Translations under genes and position numbers: made by a program
From: Nitrincola sp048264025
GTDB taxonomy: Bacteria > Pseudomonadota > Gammaproteobacteria > Pseudomonadales > Balneatricaceae
Direction of reading: 5' to 3'
Assembly: GCF_048264025.1 (NCBI RefSeq)
Contig: NZ_JBLXDN010000006.1
Location: forward strand, 62,001-126,000
Length of the DNA stretch: 64,000 bases
The notes under the pieces: generated by a model
The model's database searches: none
What the model was told of the DNA's origin: nothing
The model's input: the letters and a program-made list of their open reading frames with translations, nothing else
Shown: positions 1-7,946 of the stretch, piece by piece
Layout of the letters: every line of letters begins with the position of its first letter
Position numbering within the stretch: position 1 is the stretch's first letter

Positions 1-19
1 TAAACAAAGTGTTCTCCTC

Positions 20-943
20 ATGATACAAGACTGTTTAGATGATCTCGTGTTGGCTCTGTCGACAGAAAAAAATCGTGGCAAAGTTGCTGATTATATTCCG
101 CAATTAGCACATGTTGATCCGAACCAATTCGGCATCGCGGTGTGCACACCAGAAGGTCAAATGTATTCGGCAGGACAGGCGGATACCTTATTTTCTATTC
201 AGAGTATTTCTAAGGTGTTTACGCTCACTATGGCCCTTGGAAAACTGGGCGATGGAATCTGGACCCATGTGGGACGTGAGCCGTCTGGGGATCCGTTTAA
301 CTCGATTGTTCAACTCGAACATGAATCGGGCAAGCCGCGTAATCCCTTTATTAATGCAGGTGCCATTGCGGTGGTCGATGCGATTATGATGGGCCATGAA
401 CCGAAAGAAACGCTCGCCGAAATTCTGAATTTTGTGCGCTTTATCGCCAATGACAATAGCATTTGCTTTGATCATGCCGTGGCGGCTTCTGAGATGGCTC
501 ATCGTGACCGCAATGCCTCACTGGCACATTTTATGAAGGCCTTTGGACGCTTGCGCCATGATGTGGATAAGGTGCTTGGTACCTATTTTCATCAATGCTC
601 GATTGCTATGAGTTGCGAGCAATTGGCAAGAGCCGGGTTGTTTTTGGTGTCGGATGGCGTGGATGAGACAACGGGCATTCGGGTGGTGTCCGCCCAACGC
701 GCGCGTCGTATCAATTCACTCATGATGATGTGTGGTCACTATGATGGTTCGGGTGAGTTTGCCTATCGAGTGGGCTTGCCCGGCAAAAGTGGTGTGGGTG
801 GCGGCATTCTCGCGATTGCGCCAGGTAAGGGTTCTATTGCTGTCTGGTCACCTGGGTTGGATGTACTGGGGAATAGTTATTTAGGTACTCGAGCACTGGA
901 GCGCTTTGTGCAACACACGGGGTGGTCTGTGTTTGGGCATTGA
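20..943 (+). CDS. glsA: Glutaminase (glutaminase A family, GlsB/YneH-like)
   Basis: It hydrolyses L-glutamine to glutamate and ammonia in the cytoplasm. The 307-residue length matches the bacterial glutaminase A family (about 305-310). The serine-hydrolase-like signature SIQSISK (residues 59-65) supplies the conserved Ser62 and Lys65, and the family blocks GKVADYIP, PRNPFINAGA, SCEQLARAG and GLPGKSGVGGG are all present in order. The ATG at position 20 has no good ribosome-binding site and no in-frame stop before it in the window. The start is supported by the GKVADYIP block beginning about 20 residues in, as in relatives. It is a single gene with about 150 bp before the next one. The family assignment is secure; a role in acid resistance or in nitrogen metabolism cannot be told from this sequence. 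Confidence 0.95.
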   Translation: MIQDCLDDLVLALSTEKNRGKVADYIPQLAHVDPNQFGIAVCTPEGQMYSAGQADTLFSIQSISKVFTLTMALGKLGDGIWTHVGREPSGDPFNSIVQLEHESGKPRNPFINAGAIAVVDAIMMGHEPKETLAEILNFVRFIANDNSICFDHAVAASEMAHRDRNASLAHFMKAFGRLRHDVDKVLGTYFHQCSIAMSCEQLARAGLFLVSDGVDETTGIRVVSAQRARRINSLMMMCGHYDGSGEFAYRVGLPGKSGVGGGILAIAPGKGSIAVWSPGLDVLGNSYLGTRALERFVQHTGWSVFGH

Positions 944-1096
944 GTTCAGATTTGATTATTTGCAATGATCCGAGTTTTGGGCGATATTTATTACCACATG
1001 ACGTTTTTAGTTATTATCACTTTTACGTATATAGCTGTCGAAGCTATGGGTATTTCCTCAGACTCAATAATGGAATGGAGTTAGCAGAGGTGTGTT

Positions 1097-1357
1097 ATGA
1101 AAAAACTCTCGGATGAAATTAAACACTTGGCGTCTGTACCAAGTGTTCTATTTAATTTAGCCAACGATTTTTTCTTTGTGAGTGCAAAGGATCACCAATC
1201 TGTGGCCCAGGATCATGATGACCGAAGAATCATTCTGGACAATGACGGCAACATTACGCTTAACCTGAATAGCTCTTCTGTACAGGAAGAGATGAGGCAA
1301 CACTTTGCTGACTTGAAGAAAATCAAGTTGCCGGAAGACAGCAAACGGCAGAGTTAA
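1097..1357 (+). CDS. Small hypothetical protein
   Basis: I do not recognise this 86-residue protein. It starts at an ATG 9 bases after an AGAGG-like ribosome-binding site and ends 35 bp before the next gene on the same strand, so the two may be co-transcribed. It is soluble by appearance, with no signal peptide or membrane segment. The middle is rich in D and N (QDHDDRR, DNDGNITLNLN) and the C-terminal third reads as a charged amphipathic helix (EEMRQHFADLKKIK). It could be a small regulatory partner of the membrane protein that follows, which is inference from position only. That it is a real gene rests on the start signal and on the absence of a competing frame. Confidence 0.6.
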   Translation: MKKLSDEIKHLASVPSVLFNLANDFFFVSAKDHQSVAQDHDDRRIILDNDGNITLNLNSSSVQEEMRQHFADLKKIKLPEDSKRQS

Positions 1358-1392
1358 AGGGTAGTTGCTTCGATAGCCACGGAAGGTGAGTC

Positions 1393-2196
1393 ATGAGTTT
1401 CAGCATAATCGTAGTAATCCTGGTTATCGGTTTTCTTTATACCCGCCATCATCCACCATCCCGCTTTCGTCAAAAGCGTGAAACCGGCTGGAATTCGTAT
1501 TTACACATAGCCTATTGGGGCTTCGTCTTCGCTATACTTGGTGCCGTAGTTACTGCTGTTTTGATGGTGAGTCTGGATATCTTGTCATGGATCTTTGATT
1601 TTTTTCCATACCTGCTTGGTTCGGACTACCGGATACCCTTGTGGGGTCGAGAGCTGGCTTTCGCACCCTTGCTGGGAAAGCTGGCTTGGGGGACACTGTT
1701 TGCCTTGCTTACAGGGGCGGCTCTTGCATACGGGGTGGCGATGAGTAAGGCGGAAGAACTTTCCAACAACATTGATGCCCAGATGCTTGAGTATGCCAAG
1801 CTTGCTCAGTCAGATGGAATGGAGCAATTGCTGTTTGAGTCTATGAAAGAGAAGTTTTTAGTCCTGATTACCCTGAAATCTCGCAAGGTCTACGTAGGTA
1901 AAGTTGAGCAGCCAAGGCTCCTACATGGCGATTTGGAAAATATTGTCATTATTCCCATGCTCAGTGGATACCGAGACAAAGACACATTGAAATTTGTTGT
2001 TCAGCATAAATACTCTGATTATTATGAACAAAACTCAATTACAGAAGAGTCTGAGGGTTTGCAGTTACGTCATTTCAAAACAGTGTTGCCTGCACGTGAA
2101 ATTGACTCTGCATCATTGTTTGACCTGAAAACCTATGTACAGTTTTCCCTTTTATCTGATACCAAAGCAGACGATGCGTCCTCCATTACCACATAG
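1393..2196 (+). CDS. Membrane protein with cytoplasmic C-terminal domain, unknown function
   Basis: This 267-residue protein has an N-terminal hydrophobic segment (about 4-17), two more membrane segments (about 38-66 and 90-115), and a soluble C-terminal half (about 130-255). The soluble half contains a beta-rich stretch, LVLITLKSRKVYVGKVEQP, followed by IVIIPMLSGYRDKDTLKF. That pattern resembles small Sm-like or SH3-like barrel modules seen in other membrane-anchored bacterial proteins; this is a resemblance only. A GGTGAG ribosome-binding site lies just before the ATG. The stop is 5 bp from the stop of the convergent helicase gene, so the two genes abut tail to tail. The function is unknown. 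With the 86-residue gene it forms a two-gene unit between glutaminase and the PLD-helicase. Confidence 0.75.
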   Translation: MSFSIIVVILVIGFLYTRHHPPSRFRQKRETGWNSYLHIAYWGFVFAILGAVVTAVLMVSLDILSWIFDFFPYLLGSDYRIPLWGRELAFAPLLGKLAWGTLFALLTGAALAYGVAMSKAEELSNNIDAQMLEYAKLAQSDGMEQLLFESMKEKFLVLITLKSRKVYVGKVEQPRLLHGDLENIVIIPMLSGYRDKDTLKFVVQHKYSDYYEQNSITEESEGLQLRHFKTVLPAREIDSASLFDLKTYVQFSLLSDTKADDASSITT

Positions 2197-2201
2197 GCTG
2201 C

Positions 2202-5200
2202 TCAGTATTTACAACCAATAATACACGCTGCAATGCGCTCATCTATGGGATTGGTTGTTGGTATATCACAAAACCGTTGATGTACCTGTTCAAAGGGCAA
2301 CGGATTTTTTATCAGTTCATTTCTTAGGTCAGAAAGCAGAATCGCTTTACGTCTGCCCAATGTATTCAGGTGTTCGTACCAGACAGGCCTTATCAGTTCC
2401 AGCCAGTAGTCCGCGAGTAAGGACCAGTTTACTGCACGTTGAGTCTGCGTCTGAGGATTGAGTAGATTGATCAGCTTTTCCAGAAAGCTCGCTTCTTGCG
2501 GTGCAGCGCTTTTCACCCAACTAAGTAAAATATGATTCATCTCTTGTAAGGCTACCTGCTTGCGTCTTGGTAAGAGTGAGCGTTCAATTTGTTTCAGGCG
2601 TGCAAGGTAGTTTTTGATCTGGGCGTAACCGGCTTCATTGTCCAGTTCTGCTGATTCAGACTGACGAGTCAGTTTAGTGTTTAGGACGCTGGTAATAGCT
2701 GCCAAATCGACAAGTGGCTCGACTGAGTCTTTAGTAAATAGTATCCATCTGGGTGCGCCGAATTCAGTGCCGGATATGCAGAAGAACCCCCAGGATGTAT
2801 CTGACTCCACTGCGCTGATGCGTGTACCCGTTTCCTCAATTGAGGCGATGGCACGGTAGTGGTCTGGCTGTAACAGAGCATCTTCTCCAATGAGTGCTCT
2901 AATAGGGGCAAAAGCATCTTCAATGCCATCCCAGGCGGCTTCTTCACGCTGGGCTTGCTTGAAAATCTCGTTGTAATCCACACGGGAGTTAGTCATGTTG
3001 TCGGGCAGGTCAAAATTTGATCCTAATAGCATGGCATTGGATTCAAATCGTTCTATCAGCAGATCATCTGCATGTAAGGCAAAAGCATCATGATCGGCTG
3101 GCCAATAAACACGGATGGCTGCATAAATGCTATCCATTCGATCCACACGCCCGATACGTTGCTCGACCAGGCGCACGACCGAGGGCATGTCTAAGTGGAC
3201 AACGATTGAGGCATTTTGCAGGTTATATCCTTCCGACATAGCATCGGAGCAGAGGACCAGTAGTTTGTGATCAAGGTGCTGTCGATTGTCGAGGCGCTGA
3301 TTGACGTGTTTACGTTCCGCTTTGCTGGAGTCCCCCGTGGCCACCAATTGCTCGATCCCTTGAAGCAGCCCATGTTGTGCGGCTAGTTTATGCAGCCAAT
3401 GTAATGTCAGAGGGTGTCTGTCAAATGCCAGAATACCAAGTTGGTCTTCATCACTCAGCAGTGTATTCAAAAGTTTGAGCTTGGCCAGTTCCCGGCTGTC
3501 ATCCATCTGTTCGAGTAATTGCAAGATGGACCGATAGGTTTCAATCTCTTGGTCACGAGCCTGGTAGAAGGCGGTTGCATCAAGCAACCATGCTGGAATG
3601 TCGACGGTATCCGTGCTTTCAGGCAGTGAAACCTTGGGTGGCTCATCTCGCTGTTTCAGATTAAGGATCATGCCTTTATGCGAACCAGCTTCTTTAGCAG
3701 TGAAACCAAAGTGCTCTTTAACTGACTCTGAACCCGCAATATGAGCCCAGGCGGATACCCGGGATGAGCGCAGGTGCGACATGACATGGTAGATGGCACT
3801 GCGTTTGGCCATGTGAATGCGCTGATTTAACACCTTTTGCGGAGACAGGGGTTCGCCCTCAGGGGATCGGAAAGCTTCTTCCTCAATCGCTTTGCTGATA
3901 AACGCTACACCTTTCAGCTGCTCGGCCAGTTGTCTGATTTGAATAGCCAAGCTGATAGCGACTTCTGTTTCACCTGTCTGATAGGACAGGGCGTTATGTT
4001 GAGGGTAGCGACATGGCTCACCACGTTTGTTGCGGTAGGCGTCAGGCTGTTGGTCAATCAGGTGATTAAATTCGCGCTTGGTTCTGCGTACGGTAAAACG
4101 TGCTATTGCCTGTTTCAGTGCTTGTAAATGTTCCTCACGCGCCTGGCGCATACGCTTGGCATCCATACGCAGCCAGTGGTTAAATCCTTGTATTATCTGG
4201 GGATCAAAATTGTCAGCGCCGAGAATATTAACTAAGCAGAGTAAGTCTGACGCACTTTTGTTGATCGGTGTTGCGGTAAACAGCAGTACGTGATCAGCGA
4301 GATTACGCAACAGTGCCTGGGAACGTTTACTGGTAACGTTCAAATAGTTATGCGCTTCATCGACAGATAAAATTTGTGCCTGCTGGATTGCCATGGCGGT
4401 CAGGTCTGTAAGGTCTCCTCGGTTTACAAAGCTGAGCGCCGCCTGAGATATGGGTCGATGACTCAAGCCATAGAGTAAAAGCTCGCGTTGCCAGTTTTCA
4501 GAAACACCCGGTGGCGTAATCAGCGCTATGCCACCCCCACGTGTATTGCCAGTGCGCCAGAGTTTGTCATGAACGGCTCGCTGTAAAGCCGCTCCCATTC
4601 GTGTTTTACCTGAGCCGGTGGCATCGGCAACCAGCACGCTCCCCAAGTTTTCGATAATCCAGAGTGCCTGGGCGATACCTTGCGTTTGTGTTGGCCAGAG
4701 ACTGGTTTGTTTGTGGTGAATGCCGGTATAGGACAGGTACTGTTTTGCCCAGTGGCCTTCAAGTAATTCAGCGCAGGCTCGCGCTAGACTGTCCTGCCAA
4801 TCCGATGGGCGTAGCAGCGCTTCCAGTAATTGACGCAGTTCCTGTCGATAGTCACCCGCCAGACTAAACAGGGCTTCGGCATAGTCTTTTATTTCCTTAT
4901 AGCGCGCTTCTTCGTCTTCGGGCTTAAATCTGATATTAGCTTCGATATTGCGCCTTAATCCAGCTTCTGAATAGTTGGATGATCCCAGAGTTACGGCGTT
5001 TTCAGTGACAAATACTTTGGCGTGCATCATCCGGCCTGGAATCTGCAGACAGGCAGCGTCCACCTGACGCATGTGCAATTTATATAGCGCAGCAAAAACA
5101 TCTGGATACTGGAGTAAAGAGAGGCGCTGAGTAGTCCAGTAAGCATGGATTTCATCCGGTAAGCTCATAGGCTCCAGTGTCATTCCTGCAGTGGCGAGAG

Positions 5201-5474
5201 GGAAAGGCTCGTTACCGATGAGCAAACGCAGATTCTGCTCCTCTGTTAGACCTGCTATGAGTTTGATAACTCGCAGTAATGAGGTATAGCCGGTAATAAT
5301 GAGTGGATCTTTATCATTTAGAAGATCAATTTGCAGTACTTGATCCACCGTATAGTCAGCATAATTGTGTGGCAGGCGGGTGTTTTCTGGAAAATGCCCT
5401 TCAGATGGCTGGCGCCGATTTTCCTGATCAGGTGCAAAAGGATCGATATAATTGAGCTGGAAAAGGCGGGACAT
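2202..5474 (-). CDS. PLD-like domain / SNF2-type helicase fusion protein
   Basis: This is a 1090-residue nucleic-acid enzyme. The N-terminal third carries one phospholipase-D/nuclease motif around H151 and K153, followed by GSSN (164-167). The Asp usual in HKD is Glu158. An SF2 helicase core follows: Walker A ATGSGKT (285-291), DEAH box (372-375), TATP motif III (400-403), motif V near 743-751 and QRIGRVDR motif VI (772-779). About 300 residues of unknown helical sequence close the protein. The ATG has a clear AAGGAG site. Such PLD plus SNF2 fusions occur as stand-alone proteins in bacteria, some suspected of phage defence or DNA repair. With one HKD half-site it would need to dimerise to be a nuclease. 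The architecture is certain; the biological role is not. Confidence 0.85.
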   Translation of the reverse strand: MSRLFQLNYIDPFAPDQENRRQPSEGHFPENTRLPHNYADYTVDQVLQIDLLNDKDPLIITGYTSLLRVIKLIAGLTEEQNLRLLIGNEPFPLATAGMTLEPMSLPDEIHAYWTTQRLSLLQYPDVFAALYKLHMRQVDAACLQIPGRMMHAKVFVTENAVTLGSSNYSEAGLRRNIEANIRFKPEDEEARYKEIKDYAEALFSLAGDYRQELRQLLEALLRPSDWQDSLARACAELLEGHWAKQYLSYTGIHHKQTSLWPTQTQGIAQALWIIENLGSVLVADATGSGKTRMGAALQRAVHDKLWRTGNTRGGGIALITPPGVSENWQRELLLYGLSHRPISQAALSFVNRGDLTDLTAMAIQQAQILSVDEAHNYLNVTSKRSQALLRNLADHVLLFTATPINKSASDLLCLVNILGADNFDPQIIQGFNHWLRMDAKRMRQAREEHLQALKQAIARFTVRRTKREFNHLIDQQPDAYRNKRGEPCRYPQHNALSYQTGETEVAISLAIQIRQLAEQLKGVAFISKAIEEEAFRSPEGEPLSPQKVLNQRIHMAKRSAIYHVMSHLRSSRVSAWAHIAGSESVKEHFGFTAKEAGSHKGMILNLKQRDEPPKVSLPESTDTVDIPAWLLDATAFYQARDQEIETYRSILQLLEQMDDSRELAKLKLLNTLLSDEDQLGILAFDRHPLTLHWLHKLAAQHGLLQGIEQLVATGDSSKAERKHVNQRLDNRQHLDHKLLVLCSDAMSEGYNLQNASIVVHLDMPSVVRLVEQRIGRVDRMDSIYAAIRVYWPADHDAFALHADDLLIERFESNAMLLGSNFDLPDNMTNSRVDYNEIFKQAQREEAAWDGIEDAFAPIRALIGEDALLQPDHYRAIASIEETGTRISAVESDTSWGFFCISGTEFGAPRWILFTKDSVEPLVDLAAITSVLNTKLTRQSESAELDNEAGYAQIKNYLARLKQIERSLLPRRKQVALQEMNHILLSWVKSAAPQEASFLEKLINLLNPQTQTQRAVNWSLLADYWLELIRPVWYEHLNTLGRRKAILLSDLRNELIKNPLPFEQVHQRFCDIPTTNPIDERIAACIIGCKY

Positions 5475-5635
5475 GGGCGGGTTCTCCTTGAAATGTCTGC
5501 CAGTTATCTGGATCCGTGAATATCCACAACAGATGGGTAGAGTTTTCTAAACTCTAGTACAGATGGATGGGTGATGACCAGGTTTTGTGTGTTCAGTTTC
5601 GTCCCTGTAATTCTGTCTGAATAATTAATTTACAA

Positions 5636-5654
5636 AACTAGAAATGTAGTTATA
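5636..5654. promoter_or_regulatory. Candidate ArsR operator, upstream copy
   Basis: The 12-mer AATGTAGTTATA (5643-5654) sits 8 bp before the ArsR-type gene and recurs as its exact reverse complement in front of the permease gene. The upstream copy also forms a small dyad, AACTA-N6-TAGTT (5636-5651). A repressor site here would overlap the promoter and start region, which is the usual arrangement for autoregulated ArsR-family genes. No binding data; this rests on sequence symmetry and position. Confidence 0.5.
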
Positions 5655-5662
5655 ATTATCAC

Positions 5663-5956
5663 ATGACAATGAATATAGAATCGACAGCCAGTGCGCTCGC
5701 GGCCTTAGGGCATCCAGCCCGACTGAGTGTGTTTCGCTTGCTGGTGCGGGCTGGACACGACGGTATGTTGGTGGGCGAAATAGCCGAGCATCTTGATATG
5801 CCCTTGTCTACGCTCGCCTACCATTTGCGTAGCTTGAAACAGGCGGGGCTGATTTTGCAACACCGTCAGGGGCGCGAAATACAAACCGTGGCTGATTATA
5901 GTGCTATGGAGGCGGCAATCGAGTACCTGATGCAGGAGTGCTGTCGAGGTATTTAA
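5663..5956 (+). CDS. ArsR/SmtB-family transcriptional regulator
   Basis: This is a 97-residue winged-helix repressor-type protein. The recognition region LVGEIAEHLDMPLSTLAYHLRSLKQ (given here as one block at residues 36-60) and the N-terminal ALAALGHPARL are typical of the ArsR family. It lacks the ELCVCDL metal site of classical ArsR. The only cysteines are a C-terminal pair (ECCRGI), which might bind thiophilic metal or metalloid. It lies directly before a cysteine-motif permease, with matching 12-bp inverted repeats on both sides of the gene, so it probably represses itself and the permease until an inducer binds. The inducer is unknown; arsenic, copper or another soft metal are candidates. 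Confidence 0.85.
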   Translation: MTMNIESTASALAALGHPARLSVFRLLVRAGHDGMLVGEIAEHLDMPLSTLAYHLRSLKQAGLILQHRQGREIQTVADYSAMEAAIEYLMQECCRGI

Positions 5957-5994
5957 ACCTCTGCTGCAGTCGAGCGCGGTTTAACTTACACAAA

Positions 5995-6006
5995 TATAAC
6001 TACATT
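5995..6006. promoter_or_regulatory. Candidate ArsR operator, downstream copy
   Basis: TATAACTACATT is the exact reverse complement of the 12-mer just upstream of the regulator gene, 340 bp away. It lies 16 bp before the chosen permease start. Having one copy before each gene suggests that the regulator controls the permease through a second site or by looping. This is inference from the repeat. Confidence 0.45.
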
Positions 6007-6021
6007 ACTGGAGATATGGTG

Positions 6022-7074
6022 ATGATAGAGCAAAGTCTTTCTGTGCCAAGTCGCACTTCGTTATGGGTGTCTGGAATCTGGCGTAAAGAAAAGCCCTGGT
6101 TGGCGGTGATTTTGATCCTGCTGGGTTTGTGGATGCTTGATGCCGGACAGGCGGGTCAGTCACTTGATCTTATGTTACGTCAGCTTGCTTCTGTGGCGCC
6201 TTTTTTAGCGGCGTCAGTCTTGATAGCGGCATGGGCGAATGCAACCGGGGCCGATGGGTTGATTGCTCGTGCATTTGTCGGAGCACCTGCGGCTATGATC
6301 ATCATGGGGGCTTTGGCTGGTGCACTTTCGCCCTTTTGCTCATGCGGGGTTATTCCGCTGATAGCGGCCCTGTTAGTAATGGGTGTTCCCTTGGCACCCG
6401 TGATGGCCTTCTGGCTGGCGTCTCCGTTGATGGATCCTGCCATGTTCGCATTGACGACAGGTATTATCGGCTTTGAGTTTGCCGTGGCTAAAACCTTGGT
6501 TGCTATAGGATTGGGGCTGTTTGGAGGGAGCGTGGTGCATTTGTTGGTGAAGGTAAATGGGTTGAGTGCACCATTACGTGAAGGCGTTGGTAATGGTGGT
6601 TGTGGTGGAGCTAGAGTGCGTTCGCCACAAGCACCCGTATGGCGTTTCTGGCATGAGCCTGAACGACTGGCTCGGTTGCGCCGCGAGGGTGTCCGTACGG
6701 CATTATTCTTGCTGAAATGGCTGGCGCTTGCCTTCTTGCTGGAAAGCCTGATGCTGGCGTATATTCCAGCCGAACGTATTGTCCAAACGCTTGGCGGTGA
6801 GGGCCTCAGCCCTATAGTACTGGCAACGCTATTAGGTGTGCCGGCCTATTTTAATGGCTATGCCGCTTTGCCATTGATTGCAACCTTGATGGAGCAGGGT
6901 ATGCAGGCTGGGGCGGGCATGGCCTTTCTGATTGCTGGCGGTGTGACGTCACTGCCAGCCGCCATTGCTGTTTGGGTGCTAGTTAAACCGCGTATTTTTG
7001 CCTTGTATGTCGCGTTATCCTTGATCGGGGCTTTTACAGCGGGGCTGCTGTTTCAGTTATGGAAACTGTTTTGA
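6022..7074 (+). CDS. Permease of the ArsP/YraQ (DUF318) type, metal or metalloid efflux
   Basis: This is a 350-residue polytopic membrane protein with about eight to ten hydrophobic segments. The diagnostic feature is the motif SPFCSCGVIPL in a membrane segment, the paired-cysteine signature of the ArsP_1/permease family, whose members export organoarsenicals or soft metals. A second half-repeat (GVPAYFNGYAALPLIATL) mirrors the first, as in this inverted-repeat family. I chose the ATG at 6022 because GGAG lies 8 bases before it; the ATG at 6016 is too close to that site. A glycine-cysteine stretch near residue 190 (GNGGCGGAR) lies in the central loop. It follows an ArsR-type regulator, so it is most likely a metal- or metalloid-responsive exporter. 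The substrate is not determinable here. Confidence 0.8.
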   Translation: MIEQSLSVPSRTSLWVSGIWRKEKPWLAVILILLGLWMLDAGQAGQSLDLMLRQLASVAPFLAASVLIAAWANATGADGLIARAFVGAPAAMIIMGALAGALSPFCSCGVIPLIAALLVMGVPLAPVMAFWLASPLMDPAMFALTTGIIGFEFAVAKTLVAIGLGLFGGSVVHLLVKVNGLSAPLREGVGNGGCGGARVRSPQAPVWRFWHEPERLARLRREGVRTALFLLKWLALAFLLESLMLAYIPAERIVQTLGGEGLSPIVLATLLGVPAYFNGYAALPLIATLMEQGMQAGAGMAFLIAGGVTSLPAAIAVWVLVKPRIFALYVALSLIGAFTAGLLFQLWKLF

Positions 7075-7115
7075 TGTTCCCTGAGTTGTGTCTCTCCTGT
7101 TGTGCTGGGTATACA

Positions 7116-7895
7116 TTAGGACCACGAGCGGCTTATTGAACTCAGTGCCAGGTCCTGTAGCTGGGTTGACAGGCCGCGGTGTAATGCTGGGGAAAGATCG
7201 GTCATTAGTATGGCCGGATCTTTCCCAGCGCGGATCAGATCTTCACCGTCGGGGCCAATAATGGCACTGAGACCGGTGTATTCGGTATTACCTTCATGCC
7301 CACACAGGTTGGCATACACCACTACCATATTGTTCTCCAGTGCTCTGGCACGTGCCAGGGTTCGGGGTACGGCCAGGTAAGGCATCATGTTGGCGGTGGG
7401 GTTGAACAGAATCTTTACCTGCTGATTTGCAAAGCAACGCGCAGTTTCCGGGAACTCAATGTCATAACAAATCGATAGCCCACAGGTGATGCCATTGAGC
7501 TCAAAGGATGTAAACGCCGTTCCAGGCTGAAATAGCTGTTTTTCGGTATCACCGAACAGAAATACTTTGCGGTGATGTGCAATCGTTTGCCCATCGGCAT
7601 TGATGGCCACAGCCGCATTAAAAAGGTTTCCCTCACTGACTTCAATCAGGCCACAGATTAAAGCAACCTTGTGGTTGCGTGCTATTCGGCGCAGTTGCTC
7701 TACTGATGGACCGTTGATCGGCTCTGCCAGGAGTGCTGCCTGGTTACCCACCTGATATCCAGTGAGAAACAGCTCCGGGAATACAACAGTCTGAACGCCG
7801 AGTATGGCGGCCGCTGCGCAGGTCGATTCTATAGTACACAGGTTTTTTTCCTTGTCACAGAAAGCCGATGTATCCTGATAGGTTAGAACTTTCAC
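7116..7895 (-). CDS. Carbon-nitrogen hydrolase (nitrilase superfamily amidase)
   Basis: This cytoplasmic amidase-type enzyme of 259 residues shows the complete nitrilase-superfamily triad: Glu in FPELFLTGY, Lys in HHRKVFLFG and Cys in SICYDIEFPE. It hydrolyses a C-N bond in an amide or carbamoyl compound. It starts at GTG with AAGGA 8 bases upstream. It lies last in a polyamine-type ABC transporter operon, separated from the binding-protein gene by a 51-bp gap containing a strong hairpin. Context suggests it processes the imported compound or a product of it. It is shorter than typical N-carbamoylputrescine amidases (about 290), so I do not assign aguB. The hairpin may lower its expression relative to the transporter. 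Confidence 0.85.
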   Translation of the reverse strand: MKVLTYQDTSAFCDKEKNLCTIESTCAAAAILGVQTVVFPELFLTGYQVGNQAALLAEPINGPSVEQLRRIARNHKVALICGLIEVSEGNLFNAAVAINADGQTIAHHRKVFLFGDTEKQLFQPGTAFTSFELNGITCGLSICYDIEFPETARCFANQQVKILFNPTANMMPYLAVPRTLARARALENNMVVVYANLCGHEGNTEYTGLSAIIGPDGEDLIRAGKDPAILMTDLSPALHRGLSTQLQDLALSSISRSWS

Positions 7896-7917
7896 TTAGG
7901 TTTCCTTAACGTAGTCT

Positions 7918-7939
7918 GCCCTGGTGATAGCACCAGGGC
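7918..7939 (-). terminator. Hairpin between binding-protein and amidase genes
   Basis: A perfect 9-bp stem with GCCCTGGTG and CACCAGGGC arms around a 4-base loop lies directly after the binding-protein stop codon. There is no U-run on the minus-strand transcript after it. It is more likely an mRNA-stabilising or partial-termination structure, which would give more binding protein than amidase, than a full intrinsic terminator. Confidence 0.6.
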
Positions 7940-7946
7940 TGGTCAA

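Noticed and set aside
922..1116. 64-residue open frame between glutaminase and the small hypothetical gene
   Set aside because: It starts inside glsA, has no ribosome-binding site, and its composition is not protein-like; the region is better read as intergenic.
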